From positions 1-32,109 of the forward strand of contig JAKLLS010000029.1 of NCBI GenBank assembly GCA_022014155.1: DNA of 32,109 nucleotides. Direction: 5' to 3'. This document shows positions 1-9,200 of the stretch, one piece after another. Every line of letters starts with the position of its first letter. Positions within the stretch are counted from its first letter, which is position 1. This stretch comes from Marinobacter sp. (GTDB lineage Bacteria; Pseudomonadota; Gammaproteobacteria; Pseudomonadales; Oleiphilaceae). The position numbers and the translations under genes were made by a program. A model generated the notes under the pieces. It searched no databases. It had not been told where the DNA came from and saw only the letters and a list, made by a program, of their open reading frames with translations.

Positions 1-42
1 CAACGAGATACACAACCCGATGAGGGCGACACGCCATGGTAA
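1..42 (+). CDS. 3' end of upstream gene, probably Bat-type vWA/TPR protein (partial)
   Basis: Frame 1 is open from the window edge to a TAA at 40-42, giving 13 residues that are rich in D, E, P and Q and end in Trp. The stop overlaps the ATG of the BatD gene by seven bases (ATGGTAA), as expected for translational coupling within an operon. In many gammaproteobacteria the gene before batD encodes a von Willebrand A/TPR protein (BatB/BatC type), so that is the inferred identity. The fragment is far too short to show any domain. The frame is supported only by the overlap and the lack of a better alternative. Confidence 0.45.
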   Translation, partial: QRDTQPDEGDTPW

Positions 43-1766
43 AGCGGCTCGCAATTCCCTTTATTCTGATCACCCTGCTCTTCACCCTGGCGTGGCCAGC
101 CCACGCCGAGAGCAAGCTGACGGTAGAGCCAGACCGAACCAGGCTCTACGAGGGCGAAGTACTGACACTGACCGTCCGGGGCAGCATGGAAATCGACATC
201 AATCTCGGCAACCTGTTTGATCTGGATGTCTCCACCTTACCTTCACCGGATATCGGGAAAGTGGAGGATGACTTCGAGATTATCGGTCGTAACCAGCGCT
301 ACAGCATCCGTACCGTGAATAACAACATGATGGGTGAAATCACCTGGACCTACCAGTTGGCTCCCAAAAAGACCGGCGAGCTGACTATTCCCCCGCTGAA
401 ATTTCAGGATGCCAGTTCCGACCCTGTCAAAATCAACGTAGTGGCCGGCACCTCACCGGATCAGCAACCCGAATCCCGGGACAGTTTTATCGAGTTGTCG
501 ACCGACAAGGACGAAGTCTATGTCCAGGAGCAGCTGGTTCTGACCATCAAGCTGTTCTTCAGTGGTAACCTGATTCGCGGCGAGTTGTCGGAACCCGAAC
601 ACCCCAACGCCATTATCGAAAACCTTGGAAAACAGAGGGAATACAGCCGTTACCGCAACGGTGTTCGTTTCAGGGTGGTCGAGAGGCGCTACGCCATTTA
701 CCCCCAACAACCGGGTGAATTCAGCCTGAATGCCATTCACTTCGAGGGCCGCGCCCGAACCCCGGAAGGACAACTGAAATTCCTCCGCGACAGCGAGAAG
801 CTGTTCGACATCCCGGTGAAGGGCATTCCGGACAGCTTCACCGGTGACACCTGGCTGCCCGCCAGCGATCTGGAGCTTTCGGATTCGGGACTGCCGGACA
901 ATCAAAACCTGTCCACCGGGCTGAACCTGACCCGAACCCTGTCACTCAGCGCTCAGGGATTGCCGTCAGAAGCCCTGCCACCGTTCCCGGAGCAGGCCGT
1001 CCCCGGTATTCGCACCTATCCGGAGCAACCCGAACGCTCAGCTAACAGCGACCGGGACGGAATCACATCCACCCTTACGCAAACCACCGCACTGGTTCCC
1101 ATCGAACCTGGCAACCTGGTGTTACCGGAAATCCGGATTCCATGGTGGGACACCGACGCGGATGAAGAGAAGATCGCCGTGATTCCGGCGAGAACCCTGT
1201 CAGTGAGTGCATCGCCAGATCTGACAACAACCTCAGGGCAAAGCGTAGCTACACCGGAACAGAACATGGAAGCAGCCAGCGTCGATACCGGTGATAGCGC
1301 TGGGCAAGCATCAACCTCCTGGTTCTGGCCCATGATGAGTCTGATGCTGGCCTTTGGCTGGCTGGCGACCGTCGCTGCCTGGTGGTTCAGCCGAAAAAAC
1401 CCGCCCTCTCCTGTCAGGCAGTCAGCTCTGGATACCGATGAAAAAGCGCTGTTCCGGGAATTGTGTAAGGCTGCGGAAGAAGGCGACCCGCGAACCCTGG
1501 AGCTGTTACCCAAGTGGGCCACCCGGTATTTCCACAATCAGCAGTTTGACAGTGTTGCCGACGTCTGCCGCTACGCCGCAGATGACCATTTGGGCCGTGA
1601 GCTGGAGGCTTTACAGAGATGGCTATTTAGCAAACACGACCGGACCGGGAACTGGGACGGCAAGCCTTTGGTCGCAGCCCTGAAGACGTTGCGGGGAAAG
1701 GAAACCCACCAACAGGCACAGGATCGTTTGCCTCCCCTGTACCCGGAGGGGCTGGCCAGCCGCTGA
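36..1766 (+). CDS. batD: BatD family protein (membrane-anchored periplasmic protein)
   Basis: The protein has 576 residues. It begins with a cleavable-looking signal peptide (positive MVKR, a hydrophobic stretch, then a PAHAES cleavage-like site near residue 24). A long beta-rich extracytoplasmic region follows, then one membrane segment at about residues 428-452 and a cytoplasmic tail of about 120 residues. This architecture is that of the BatD/'oxygen tolerance' family, which works with MoxR-type ATPases and vWA-domain proteins; the molecular role is poorly defined. The ATG overlaps the stop of the preceding gene, so it is probably the last gene of a bat operon lying mostly outside the window. 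It converges on ccmI with a 27-base gap. The family call is fairly secure; the physiological role is not visible here. Confidence 0.85.
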   Translation: MVKRLAIPFILITLLFTLAWPAHAESKLTVEPDRTRLYEGEVLTLTVRGSMEIDINLGNLFDLDVSTLPSPDIGKVEDDFEIIGRNQRYSIRTVNNNMMGEITWTYQLAPKKTGELTIPPLKFQDASSDPVKINVVAGTSPDQQPESRDSFIELSTDKDEVYVQEQLVLTIKLFFSGNLIRGELSEPEHPNAIIENLGKQREYSRYRNGVRFRVVERRYAIYPQQPGEFSLNAIHFEGRARTPEGQLKFLRDSEKLFDIPVKGIPDSFTGDTWLPASDLELSDSGLPDNQNLSTGLNLTRTLSLSAQGLPSEALPPFPEQAVPGIRTYPEQPERSANSDRDGITSTLTQTTALVPIEPGNLVLPEIRIPWWDTDADEEKIAVIPARTLSVSASPDLTTTSGQSVATPEQNMEAASVDTGDSAGQASTSWFWPMMSLMLAFGWLATVAAWWFSRKNPPSPVRQSALDTDEKALFRELCKAAEEGDPRTLELLPKWATRYFHNQQFDSVADVCRYAADDHLGRELEALQRWLFSKHDRTGNWDGKPLVAALKTLRGKETHQQAQDRLPPLYPEGLASR

Positions 1767-1772
1767 CAGAAC

Positions 1773-1790
1773 AGGCCCTGCCAGGGGCCT
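1773..1790. terminator. small hairpin between convergent batD and ccmI
   Basis: AGGCCC and GGGCCT form a perfect six-base stem around a six-base loop, in the 27-base gap between the convergent stops of batD and ccmI. Neither side has a clear T-tract, so an intrinsic terminator is only a guess from position. Confidence 0.3.
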
Positions 1791-1793
1791 CCC

Positions 1794-3071
1794 TCAATTA
1801 CGCAGCTGGTGATCAATAATCAGGGTAGCCGCCACACTCTGATCGTCACTGACGGTAACCGGATCATTCAGTTCACCCTGCCAGTCGCCCGTCTGGGGCA
1901 TGGCGTTACCGGTCCGGGACAGCCGCGCTACCAGTAACACTTCCGAGGCATCAGACAACCGATTGTCCGGTGACATGGCGTTACGGTCATCGAGCCGTAT
2001 TTCCGCAGGCAAATCGCCGGCGCTCAACCGTGCAACAGCCAGAGGTGCGGAGCCCTGACTACCACTTTTACGGGCAAACACAAACAGGGTTGTATCCTTG
2101 GGTACCTCGCCCGCAAACGCCTCTGACAATTCAACTCGCACGGTCACTCCGGGTCCGGATACTGACGCTGTCGCACTCTCCGGCACTGCCTGACCGAGAC
2201 GCTGATAAGCTTCGCTGATGCCCTGACGAATGGAACCAAGCTGTGGGTGGTCCGGGGCCGCCTCAACAATGCGCTCCCAATAGTCTATCGCATCCTCATA
2301 GTTACCCTGGCTGAATGAGGATATGCCCAGCAAGCCCAGGGCGTTCACTTCATCAGGGTTCAATGCCCGTGCCTGCTCAATCGCCCGTGTTACCCCCACG
2401 TCCAGGGCTCCCTGACTGTTAAAAAACAGGGCTTGGGCGGACAGCCCCCACGCCGTGGCTTCGGCTTGGTCATTCCCCTTAACCTGTTCCGCCAACCGTT
2501 CAAATGCCCAGGCGGCGTCTTGGTATCGTTCCAGGCGCATATAGCTCCGCCCCAGCATGGCCCATCCGTCGGCATTGTCCGGATTGGCTTCCAGGCGCTC
2601 CCGTAGCTGAGCTGTGAGTTGGTTCATTTGCTGGACGCGATCTCCGTCCGAGGCAACCATGTCCTGCATCGCGAGGTATTGTTCCAGGTCATCCATTGCG
2701 CCCCACTGCTGGTACAGGAACACCGCGGCGGCAGGGATCAGGGCAATGCTGACAATGGCAATGGCCATGGAGCTTTTGCGACCTCGCACCCTGGTGGCGG
2801 GTTTGCCCTCCTGCTCAGTGGCATCGGGCACATCATCAAGCATGCTGCCCGCGAGTTCATCCCGGAGCTGCTGGTAGTTTTCCTGATCGAGGATACCGGC
2901 CTGGTACTCATTCTCCAGCTCCGCCATCCGTGACCTGTAGGCCATCAGATTCTGATTCCTCAGGTCGGTCTGCTGTTGCCGTCCTACCCGGTGGGAAAAC
3001 AGCGGCCAGATAATAAACGCCAGGGCCAGAATGATGAGCGCGGCGGCGATAAGCCAGAAAGTGTCAGTCAT
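1794..3071 (-). CDS. ccmI: c-type cytochrome biogenesis protein CcmI
   Basis: The protein has 425 residues. An N-terminal membrane segment (about residues 6-25) is followed by a short charged region, a second membrane segment (about 100-120) and a periplasmic TPR region. The TPR part includes a WAMLGRSYMRL repeat and a later LLGISSFSQGNYEDAIDYW repeat. The C-terminal third is beta-rich, as in fused CcmH/CcmI proteins of gammaproteobacteria. CcmI acts as a chaperone that holds apocytochrome c and presents its heme-binding motif to the CcmF/CcmH ligation complex at the periplasmic face. It is the last gene of the ccm operon, 51 bases after ccmH. The ATG start places the first membrane segment directly at the N-terminus. 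Confidence 0.93.
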   Translation of the reverse strand: MTDTFWLIAAALIILALAFIIWPLFSHRVGRQQQTDLRNQNLMAYRSRMAELENEYQAGILDQENYQQLRDELAGSMLDDVPDATEQEGKPATRVRGRKSSMAIAIVSIALIPAAAVFLYQQWGAMDDLEQYLAMQDMVASDGDRVQQMNQLTAQLRERLEANPDNADGWAMLGRSYMRLERYQDAAWAFERLAEQVKGNDQAEATAWGLSAQALFFNSQGALDVGVTRAIEQARALNPDEVNALGLLGISSFSQGNYEDAIDYWERIVEAAPDHPQLGSIRQGISEAYQRLGQAVPESATASVSGPGVTVRVELSEAFAGEVPKDTTLFVFARKSGSQGSAPLAVARLSAGDLPAEIRLDDRNAMSPDNRLSDASEVLLVARLSRTGNAMPQTGDWQGELNDPVTVSDDQSVAATLIIDHQLRN

Positions 3072-3122
3072 AAGAAAATCGTGGTTTTTCCATGGGGAGT
3101 TGGAGAATCAATTCAGGAGATG

Positions 3123-3596
3123 TTATTCCCGGTCTTTATCGGCCAGCAGCCTGTTAACCCGGGCCTGCTCTTCGGCGGTCAGGCTTGGTGTCTGATCATT
3201 GCGGCGACGGGACCGGATAATAATGCCGGCAACTGCCAGCAAACCCACACCGACCGCAATGGCCGGAGTTGCCCACAGCAGTATGGTACGGCGATCAACC
3301 TCGGGCTTGTAACGGACAAACTCGCCAAAGCGATCCACAAGATCCCCGACAATCTCATTATTGCTCGCGCCATCCTGCATCATCTGGTACACCCGGTCTC
3401 GCATGTCCTTTGCAATGGGAGCGTTGGAGTCAGCAATGTTCTGGTTCTGGCATTTCGGGCAACGCAGTTCCGCCGTAAGATCCCGGTAACGCTGCTCTTC
3501 CTGGAGTGAATCGAAACCCTCAACGTTGGCTTCATCAGCGTTCGCCTGAACCGGGAGCAACATCGCGAGCAGTATCAGGACAACCAGTCGCGTCAC
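3123..3596 (-). CDS. ccmH: cytochrome c maturation thioredoxin-like protein CcmH
   Basis: The protein has 157 residues, with a signal peptide (about 1-20, ending near ANADEA), the redox motif RCPKCQNQ (C-x-x-C) that defines CcmH, the conserved IADSNAPIAKDMR segment after it, and a membrane segment near 104-126. CcmH reduces the disulfide of the apocytochrome CxxCH motif so that heme can be attached, in complex with CcmF and CcmI. The start is a GTG whose first four bases overlap the ccmG stop (GTGA), which indicates translational coupling. Length and motifs fit the short, single-domain form of CcmH. Confidence 0.93.
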   Translation of the reverse strand: MTRLVVLILLAMLLPVQANADEANVEGFDSLQEEQRYRDLTAELRCPKCQNQNIADSNAPIAKDMRDRVYQMMQDGASNNEIVGDLVDRFGEFVRYKPEVDRRTILLWATPAIAVGVGLLAVAGIIIRSRRRNDQTPSLTAEEQARVNRLLADKDRE

Positions 3597-4132
3597 GATG
3601 CATCCTCCCGATACTGGTTAACCACAGGCTCCAGGTCCTCTTTCCAGACCTTCTCATTGACCACGCCCACATGCCGGTAACGAACCACCCCGTCTGTATC
3701 AATGACATAGGTTTCCGGGGCTCCGTAAACTCCCAGGTCAAATCCCAGGGTGCCTTTCGGGTCATAGATCGTCAGTTCGTATGGGTTGCCAAGGCGCTCC
3801 AGCCATACCAGGGCTTCCTCGCGATTGTCCTTGTAGTTCAGTCCGATAATGCGGACGCCCTGCTCCTGTGCCAGCCACAGCAGATCGTCATGCTCATCCC
3901 GACAGGCCGGGCACCAGGTACCCCAGACATTCAGCAACGAAACCTGCCCCTGAAATACCCCGGCATCCAGTTTTGTTCCGGGTTTCTCCAGGTCATCCAG
4001 GGCGAATGTCGGGACCGTTTTACCGATCAGTGCCGACTCCAGCCGGGTCGGGTCCTTCCCGATCCCCGCAAACAACACGATACCCAGAACAACAACCAGA
4101 ATTAATGGAACAAACAGAAAGACACGCTTCAT
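3593..4132 (-). CDS. ccmG: thiol:disulfide interchange protein CcmG (DsbE)
   Basis: The protein has 179 residues, with an N-terminal membrane anchor (about 5-24) and a periplasmic thioredoxin fold carrying the active site WCPAC in the setting NVWGTWCPACRDE. The family-typical GVYGAPETYVID segment with its cis-proline loop follows. CcmG passes reducing power from CcdA/DsbD to CcmH and apocytochrome c during heme ligation. The ATG overlaps the ccmF stop by four bases (ATGA), and its own stop overlaps the ccmH start, so it is tightly coupled on both sides. Confidence 0.95.
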   Translation of the reverse strand: MKRVFLFVPLILVVVLGIVLFAGIGKDPTRLESALIGKTVPTFALDDLEKPGTKLDAGVFQGQVSLLNVWGTWCPACRDEHDDLLWLAQEQGVRIIGLNYKDNREEALVWLERLGNPYELTIYDPKGTLGFDLGVYGAPETYVIDTDGVVRYRHVGVVNEKVWKEDLEPVVNQYREDAS

Positions 4133-6123
4133 GACATCGCCTCTGCTACATCGCCACGACGGCCCGATTCTACGCCCTGACTGTCAGATGCCCGCTCGCG
4201 AATACGGTAACGGCGATCAGCAATGGCGAGGAAACCACCGGCAGCCATAAACAATGCTCCCAGCCACAACCAGCGCACCAGCGGCTTGTACTGTATACGA
4301 ATGGCCCAGGCGTCATCGGTGATACGTTCGCCAATCGCGACAAACACATCCCGGAACAGTCCCGCATCTATGGCCGCTTCGGTCATTACGTTGCGCTGAA
4401 CCAGGTACTGACGTTTCTCAGGGTGCAGTGTTGCCACAGTTTGACCATCGAGAGAGACGTCGAACGAGCCGTACTGCGCAGTAAAATTCTGACCACGACG
4501 CTCGCCAATATCCGTGAACAGGATCTGGTAATCTCCAACCATCGCGGTGTCGCCGGGAGTCATTCGCACATCCCGTTCAACACCATAATTCGATACCACG
4601 GTTGCGCCCGCCATGGTGATCGCCAACCCGAGGTGTCCAAGCACCATGCCGTAGTAACTGCGAGACTGACGCTTCAGCCCCTGTATCCGCCCCTTTCTGG
4701 ACGACGACTTGTCCCAGAGATCCCAGAACGTGGCGACCGTCACCCAGATGGCGACAAAACAGCCAGCAAACGCCCAGGGCTTGAATGCGCCGTAGCTCAC
4801 CATCACCACCGCTGTAGCCAAAACGCTGATGGCCAGCGGCCACAGCAATTTGCGACCGAGCCAGCCGCCGTCGGTTTTCTTCCAGCGTGAGAAGATCCCG
4901 GCGCCCAACAACAAACCGGCAGCCAGGGCCAGCGGGCTGAAGGTGAGATTAAAGAATGGTTCGCCAATGGACAGGCGCCCCATATCGAGATAATCCAGCA
5001 CCAGCGGGTACAACGTACCCACCATGACCAGCAACGTTGCGGCCACCAACAGCACATTGTTGAGAAGCAGGAAGATCTCACGGGACAAGGAACCATAACG
5101 GGCCCGCACGTGTACTACGGGTGCACGGAATGCGTACAGGGCCAGGCTGGAAACAATGGTGATAGCCAATAATGCCAGCAGGAAGGTGCCCCGCTCAGGA
5201 TCGGAAGCAAACGCATGGACCGAGGTCAGAACGCCCGAGCGGACCAGGAAGGTACCCAGCAGGCTGAGGGAAAAGGTAACGATGGCCAGCAATACCGTCC
5301 AGCTCTTGAACACACCCCGCTTCTCAGTGACTGCCAGGGAGTGCATCAGCGCCGTGCCGGATAACCAGGGCAACAGCGAGGCATTCTCAACCGGGTCCCA
5401 GAACCACCAGCCGCCCCAGCCAAGTTCGTAGTACGCCCACCAGCTCCCCAGGGCAATGCCCAGCGAAAGGAATGCCCAGGCTACGGTAGTCCAAGGACGT
5501 GACCAGCGGGCCCATGCCGCGTCCAGACGGCCGTTGATCAGCGCGGCGATAGCAAAGGCGAACGCCACGGAGAAACCCACATACCCCATATACAGCATGG
5601 GCGGATGAATAATCAGCCCGAAGTCCTGTAGCAACGGGTTCAGGTCGGCACCATCTGCCGGCACGTTGGGCAGCATCCGCTCAAACGGATTCGAGGTCAT
5701 GATAATAAACAGCAGGAACCCGACGCAGACGATCCCCATGACTGACAGCACCTGGGCAATCATCACCGATGGCAGACGGCGGCTGAATATCGCGACCGCC
5801 AGGGTCCACCCCGCCAGCATCAGGATCCACAGCAGCAGTGACCCCTCATGACCACCCCACACGGCACTGAACTTGTAGTACCAGGGCAGCATGCTGTTGC
5901 TGTTATTGGCGACGTACGCCACAGAGAAGTCATCGGTCACAAAGGCATGGGTGAGAATCCCGAACGCAATGGCGATGAATACGAACAGTCCGGCCGACAA
6001 CGGGCGTGCATACGCCTGTAAGGTATCACGACCGGTTACCGAGCCCACCAGCGGGACTACGGAAAGGAGCACTGCAAGCAACAGCGCCAGTATCAGTGCA
6101 AACTGTCCGAGTTCCGGATACAT
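4129..6123 (-). CDS. ccmF: heme lyase CcmF
   Basis: The protein has 664 residues and about fifteen hydrophobic segments, the usual length and topology for CcmF. The tryptophan-rich WWD heme-handling motif is visible as GGWWFWDPVENASLLPWL. A large periplasmic loop precedes the last membrane segment (GALFMAAGGFLAIADRRYR). CcmF takes heme from holo-CcmE and, with CcmH and CcmI, ligates it to apocytochrome c in the periplasm. The gene follows ccmE after 35 bases and overlaps ccmG by four. The start is an ATG immediately before the first hydrophobic segment. Confidence 0.97.
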   Translation of the reverse strand: MYPELGQFALILALLLAVLLSVVPLVGSVTGRDTLQAYARPLSAGLFVFIAIAFGILTHAFVTDDFSVAYVANNSNSMLPWYYKFSAVWGGHEGSLLLWILMLAGWTLAVAIFSRRLPSVMIAQVLSVMGIVCVGFLLFIIMTSNPFERMLPNVPADGADLNPLLQDFGLIIHPPMLYMGYVGFSVAFAFAIAALINGRLDAAWARWSRPWTTVAWAFLSLGIALGSWWAYYELGWGGWWFWDPVENASLLPWLSGTALMHSLAVTEKRGVFKSWTVLLAIVTFSLSLLGTFLVRSGVLTSVHAFASDPERGTFLLALLAITIVSSLALYAFRAPVVHVRARYGSLSREIFLLLNNVLLVAATLLVMVGTLYPLVLDYLDMGRLSIGEPFFNLTFSPLALAAGLLLGAGIFSRWKKTDGGWLGRKLLWPLAISVLATAVVMVSYGAFKPWAFAGCFVAIWVTVATFWDLWDKSSSRKGRIQGLKRQSRSYYGMVLGHLGLAITMAGATVVSNYGVERDVRMTPGDTAMVGDYQILFTDIGERRGQNFTAQYGSFDVSLDGQTVATLHPEKRQYLVQRNVMTEAAIDAGLFRDVFVAIGERITDDAWAIRIQYKPLVRWLWLGALFMAAGGFLAIADRRYRIRERASDSQGVESGRRGDVAEAMS

Positions 6124-6158
6124 CAGACCTCTCCAAACTTCAAAAATGTGTCGTCGTG

Positions 6159-6632
6159 TCAGTAGGCCGTTTCAGGACCACCGCTGTCGCCGGCTTTATG
6201 TGTTCCAGCGGACGCCCGCTCAAGGGCCTCGGCCACCTCAGGTGGCATGTAGTTCTCATCGTGCTTGGCCAGCACCTGATCCGCCACAAACCGCCCGCTC
6301 GCATTCAGTCGCCCCATGGCAACCACGCCCTGCCCTTCCGCAAACAGGTCCGGCAGGATGCCGGTGTACTCAACCAGCACCGACGAGTTGAAGTCGGTCA
6401 CCCTGAACTCCACCTTCAGGCTTTCCGGATCCCGCTGCACAGAGCCTTCTTCCACCATCCCACCGGCACGTATTCTCACATCCAGAGGGGCATCACCGGC
6501 GGCAATCTGGCTGGGGTCGTAAAACAGGTTGATATTCTGGCGCAGGGCATAGGTTGTCAGCCCCACGGCCACGGCAATCCCTGCCAGCAAGAAGAGCACT
6601 ATGGTCAGTCGTTTTTTTCGGATCGGATGCAT
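6159..6632 (-). CDS. ccmE: periplasmic heme chaperone CcmE
   Basis: The protein has 157 residues: a short cytoplasmic arginine/lysine-rich start, one membrane anchor (about 9-28) and a periplasmic beta-barrel (OB-fold) domain. The heme-binding motif is visible as [14 protein letters not shown]. Its histidine is the residue that binds heme covalently in this family, and the tyrosine is the axial ligand. CcmE receives heme from the CcmABCD machine and gives it to CcmF. The C-terminal tail is short and polar. It follows ccmD with a 14-base gap. Confidence 0.96.
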   Translation of the reverse strand: MHPIRKKRLTIVLFLLAGIAVAVGLTTYALRQNINLFYDPSQIAAGDAPLDVRIRAGGMVEEGSVQRDPESLKVEFRVTDFNSSVLVEYTGILPDLFAEGQGVVAMGRLNASGRFVADQVLAKHDENYMPPEVAEALERASAGTHKAGDSGGPETAY

Positions 6633-6646
6633 CGTTATCCTGCCAT

Positions 6647-6886
6647 TCAGTCTTGAGAAACTTTTACTCGGGTAAAGCTGGCGGCCGGGGCATTCTGGCT
6701 TGCAGCCATCCCGCTGGCCGTTGCCCGGCTCAGTTCCCTACGCTGCGCAGCGATCACCTGGCGCCGCTGGCGAAGTGACCAGTACACCAGGCCGCCCAGG
6801 AGCAGGACGAACACCCCGTAACAGGTCCAGACATAGGGGCCGTGCCCTTCCATGGCAATAAATGCGGCCAGTGAATCAAATGCCAT
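6647..6886 (-). CDS. ccmD: heme exporter subunit CcmD
   Basis: This is a 79-residue protein with one membrane segment (about 18-38, with the family-typical GHGPYVW...YG entry) followed by a basic, polar cytoplasmic tail. CcmD is a small subunit of the CcmABC ABC-type complex and is needed for release of holo-CcmE. The call relies on the membrane pattern and on the position four bases after ccmC and just before ccmE. Confidence 0.9.
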   Translation of the reverse strand: MAFDSLAAFIAMEGHGPYVWTCYGVFVLLLGGLVYWSLRQRRQVIAAQRRELSRATASGMAASQNAPAASFTRVKVSQD

Positions 6887-6890
6887 GTCG

Positions 6891-7634
6891 TCAGCTCCTT
6901 CCTGCCAGCACCAGCTCTTTTACCCAGCGGGTGCGACGTTCACGAATCAGGATTTCCGTCTGCATGCGCAAACATGCGAACCAGCCAAAGATCAGGTAAA
7001 GCCCTAATACCGACAACAATAAAGGCACCCACATCTCGGCGGGCATTGAGGGCTTTTCCGTAAGTTTGAAAGTGGCGGGCTGATGAAGCGTATTCCACCA
7101 TTCCACCGAGTACTTGATAATGGGTATATTCACCACCCCGACCAGCACCAGCACGGCGACTGCCCGCGCCGAAGACTTCTCGTCGGAAATCGCCGCGCCA
7201 AGGGCAATCACACCAAAATACAGGAACAACAATATCAGCATGGATGTCAGGCGAGCGTCCCAGATCCACCAGGTGCCCCAGGTGGGCTTACCCCATACCG
7301 CACCGGTAAACAGGGCCAGAAACGTTAACACGGCACCCACCGGTGCCACCGATTTGACAAAGACATCTGCCAGTTTCATTCGCCAGACCAGGGTCACCGC
7401 CGCAGCCACCGCCATCATGATATACACGGACTGAGCCAGGAAGGCCGACGGCACATGAATGAAGATGATCCGGTAACTGTTGCCCTGGAGGTAGTCCTGA
7501 GGGGCAAACGCCAGGCCCCAGATCAGGCCAGCAAATAGCAGAGCTACCCCGCCCAACAACAGCCAGGGCATCAGCCGGTTGGCAATGCCGAAGAACCATT
7601 TCGGAGACCCCAGCTTATGAAAGAGTTGCCACAT
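6891..7634 (-). CDS. ccmC: heme transporter CcmC
   Basis: The protein has 247 residues, about six membrane segments, and the WWD-type motif [12 protein letters not shown]. Conserved periplasmic histidines flank this motif (IHVPSA before it, [11 protein letters not shown] after it). CcmC binds heme at the periplasmic face and loads it onto CcmE with help from CcmD and the CcmAB ATPase. Length and motif order match the family. It lies between ccmB (35-base gap) and ccmD (four-base gap) in the operon. Confidence 0.96.
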   Translation of the reverse strand: MWQLFHKLGSPKWFFGIANRLMPWLLLGGVALLFAGLIWGLAFAPQDYLQGNSYRIIFIHVPSAFLAQSVYIMMAVAAAVTLVWRMKLADVFVKSVAPVGAVLTFLALFTGAVWGKPTWGTWWIWDARLTSMLILLFLYFGVIALGAAISDEKSSARAVAVLVLVGVVNIPIIKYSVEWWNTLHQPATFKLTEKPSMPAEMWVPLLLSVLGLYLIFGWFACLRMQTEILIRERRTRWVKELVLAGRS

Positions 7635-7669
7635 CAGGTTGCTACCTTTTACATTTGCTTTTTATGTTG

Positions 7670-8395
7670 TTACGCGTTTGACAGACTGATTCGCAGTGCC
7701 GCCGCTGACGCAAACGGTGCCAGTGTTACCGCCAGCACCAGGAATGCGCCCATTAACGCCACATATCCACTCACCGGGGCACCCTCCCCCGCAGCCGCCA
7801 CAGTGCCGGTGCCAAAAATCAGCACCGGAATGTACAGCGGAATAATCAGCAGCGACAACAGCACACCCGCCGACCTCAGCCCAAGAGTCAACGCCGCACC
7901 GATGGCTCCGATCAAACTGAGCACGGGCGTTCCAATCAGCAGCGTTAGACACAAAACCCCGATAGAGTTCCCGTCCAGATGCACCATAATGCCCAAAATC
8001 GGTGCCAGGAGAACCAGGGGCAACCCTGTCAGCACCCAGTGGGCCGCTACTTTCGCCAGCACCAGCAGAAACAGAGGCTGGGGCTGGAGCACCAACTGTT
8101 CCAGGGTGCCGTCATCGTAGTCATGGCGGAACAGGTGATCCAGGGACAACAACACAGACAACAACGCCGCCACCCACAGGATACCGCTACCGGCCTGCTG
8201 GAGAAATGACACTTCCGGGCTAACACCAAGGGGGAATAGAGTCACCACCATGATAAAGAACAACAGGGGATTCAGCAGGTCCTGCCGTTGCCGAAAAGCA
8301 GTCTTAAGATCCCTCAGGAAAAGCGCTTTCATGGCCCTGACACTGCCAACGGATTCTGTGACAGGACGCCAGCCGGCCCGGGTATCAGAAGTCAT
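7670..8395 (-). CDS. ccmB: heme exporter membrane subunit CcmB
   Basis: The protein has 241 residues, with about six hydrophobic segments and a family-typical N-terminal region (FLRDLKTAFRQ...LLNPLLFF). CcmB is the membrane partner of the ATPase CcmA. The chosen ATG overlaps the 3' end of ccmA by 11 bases and has GGAG six bases upstream. An internal ATG 21 codons later (before KALFLRD) would give the more usual family length, but it has a weaker ribosome site. The 21-residue N-terminal extension is therefore likely real but not certain. Confidence 0.94.
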   Translation of the reverse strand: MTSDTRAGWRPVTESVGSVRAMKALFLRDLKTAFRQRQDLLNPLLFFIMVVTLFPLGVSPEVSFLQQAGSGILWVAALLSVLLSLDHLFRHDYDDGTLEQLVLQPQPLFLLVLAKVAAHWVLTGLPLVLLAPILGIMVHLDGNSIGVLCLTLLIGTPVLSLIGAIGAALTLGLRSAGVLLSLLIIPLYIPVLIFGTGTVAAAGEGAPVSGYVALMGAFLVLAVTLAPFASAAALRISLSNA

Positions 8396-9017
8396 CGCCG
8401 GCTCCCAGGGTAATACGCTGCATCGATGGTAACTGCAGATCGTGGTGTGTCGTCACGACGATGGCGCCTCCATCCCGGGCCCTCTGAACCAACAGGGTTT
8501 CCAGCGCAGCCACACCATCGATGTCGATCGCGGTGAACACTTCATCAAGAATCCACAGGGGTTCATCGGCGATTAACAACCGCGCCAACGCGACCCGGCG
8601 TTGCTGACCCGCAGACAGGCGGCGACAGGGCACATCTTCAAAACCGGCCAGTCCCGTGCCGGTGAGCGCCTGCCCCAGCAGGTTGTCGCTCACCACCTTC
8701 CTGCCCGCCATCAGGGCGCGCAGATTTTCCATCGGCGTCAACAAGGGTTTTATCCCGGGCCGATGGCCGATATAAAGCATATTGCGCACGAATTCTTCAC
8801 GCTGGTGTGAGCGGGGTTGCCCTGACCACAACAGGTCACCGGACCAGGCATCATTGAGGCCGGCCAGGATCCTGAGCAGCGTTGTCTTACCGGAACCATT
8901 GGGCCCCTCGACACGAGTCAGGGTACCGGGCAGTATGGAAAAAGAGAGATCCCGGAACAGCATCCGGTCGTCGCGCTCACACTGCAGATTGACAGCCTGT
9001 AGTAACGGCTCAGACAT
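8385..9017 (-). CDS. ccmA: heme exporter ATP-binding subunit CcmA
   Basis: The protein has 210 residues and is a compact ABC ATPase. The P-loop is GPNGSGKTT, the signature motif is LSAGQQRR, Walker B is PLWILDE and the switch histidine is in VTTHHD. CcmA powers release of holo-CcmE from CcmC. The ATG at 9017 begins MSEPLLQ and gives the normal family length; an in-frame start at 9068 would add 17 residues unlike the family. It is the first gene of the ccm operon and is divergent from the FliK-like gene. Confidence 0.96.
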   Translation of the reverse strand: MSEPLLQAVNLQCERDDRMLFRDLSFSILPGTLTRVEGPNGSGKTTLLRILAGLNDAWSGDLLWSGQPRSHQREEFVRNMLYIGHRPGIKPLLTPMENLRALMAGRKVVSDNLLGQALTGTGLAGFEDVPCRRLSAGQQRRVALARLLIADEPLWILDEVFTAIDIDGVAALETLLVQRARDGGAIVVTTHHDLQLPSMQRITLGAGDDF

Positions 9018-9147
9018 CAGGGCCCCAGATCTGGAACAACGCGGGGGATAGACCGACGTTGTGGACATTCAATTCTGCCCCCGCCAGATACAAAGTATTA
9101 ACGGGAGTTCAGAGATTTCAGACAGGCAATAGTTACCAGCGCGGCGT

Positions 9148-9153
9148 ATTATA
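9148..9153 (-). promoter_or_regulatory. candidate -10 element for the ccm operon
   Basis: A perfect TATAAT lies on the minus strand 131 bases upstream of ccmA, in the 183-base divergent region between ccmA and the FliK-like gene. I could not find a convincing -35 at 16-18 bases, so this is a weak call. No plus-strand promoter for the FliK-like gene was convincing either. Confidence 0.3.
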
Positions 9154-9200
9154 ACGAAACCGTGTCATGATTACTCTTGCCGAGAATCAAATCAGCGCTG

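Noticed and set aside
3133..3140. Perfect GCCGATAA on the minus strand, like a sigma-28 -10.
   Set aside because: It is within the ccmH coding sequence (encoding part of LLADKDRE), has no TAAAGTTT-like -35 at 11 bases, and the downstream gene is ccmI, not flagellar.
8766..8773. GCCGATAT on the plus strand, like a sigma-28 -10 reading toward the FliK-like gene.
   Set aside because: It lies inside ccmA, lacks a matching -35, and is over 400 bases from the FliK-like start.
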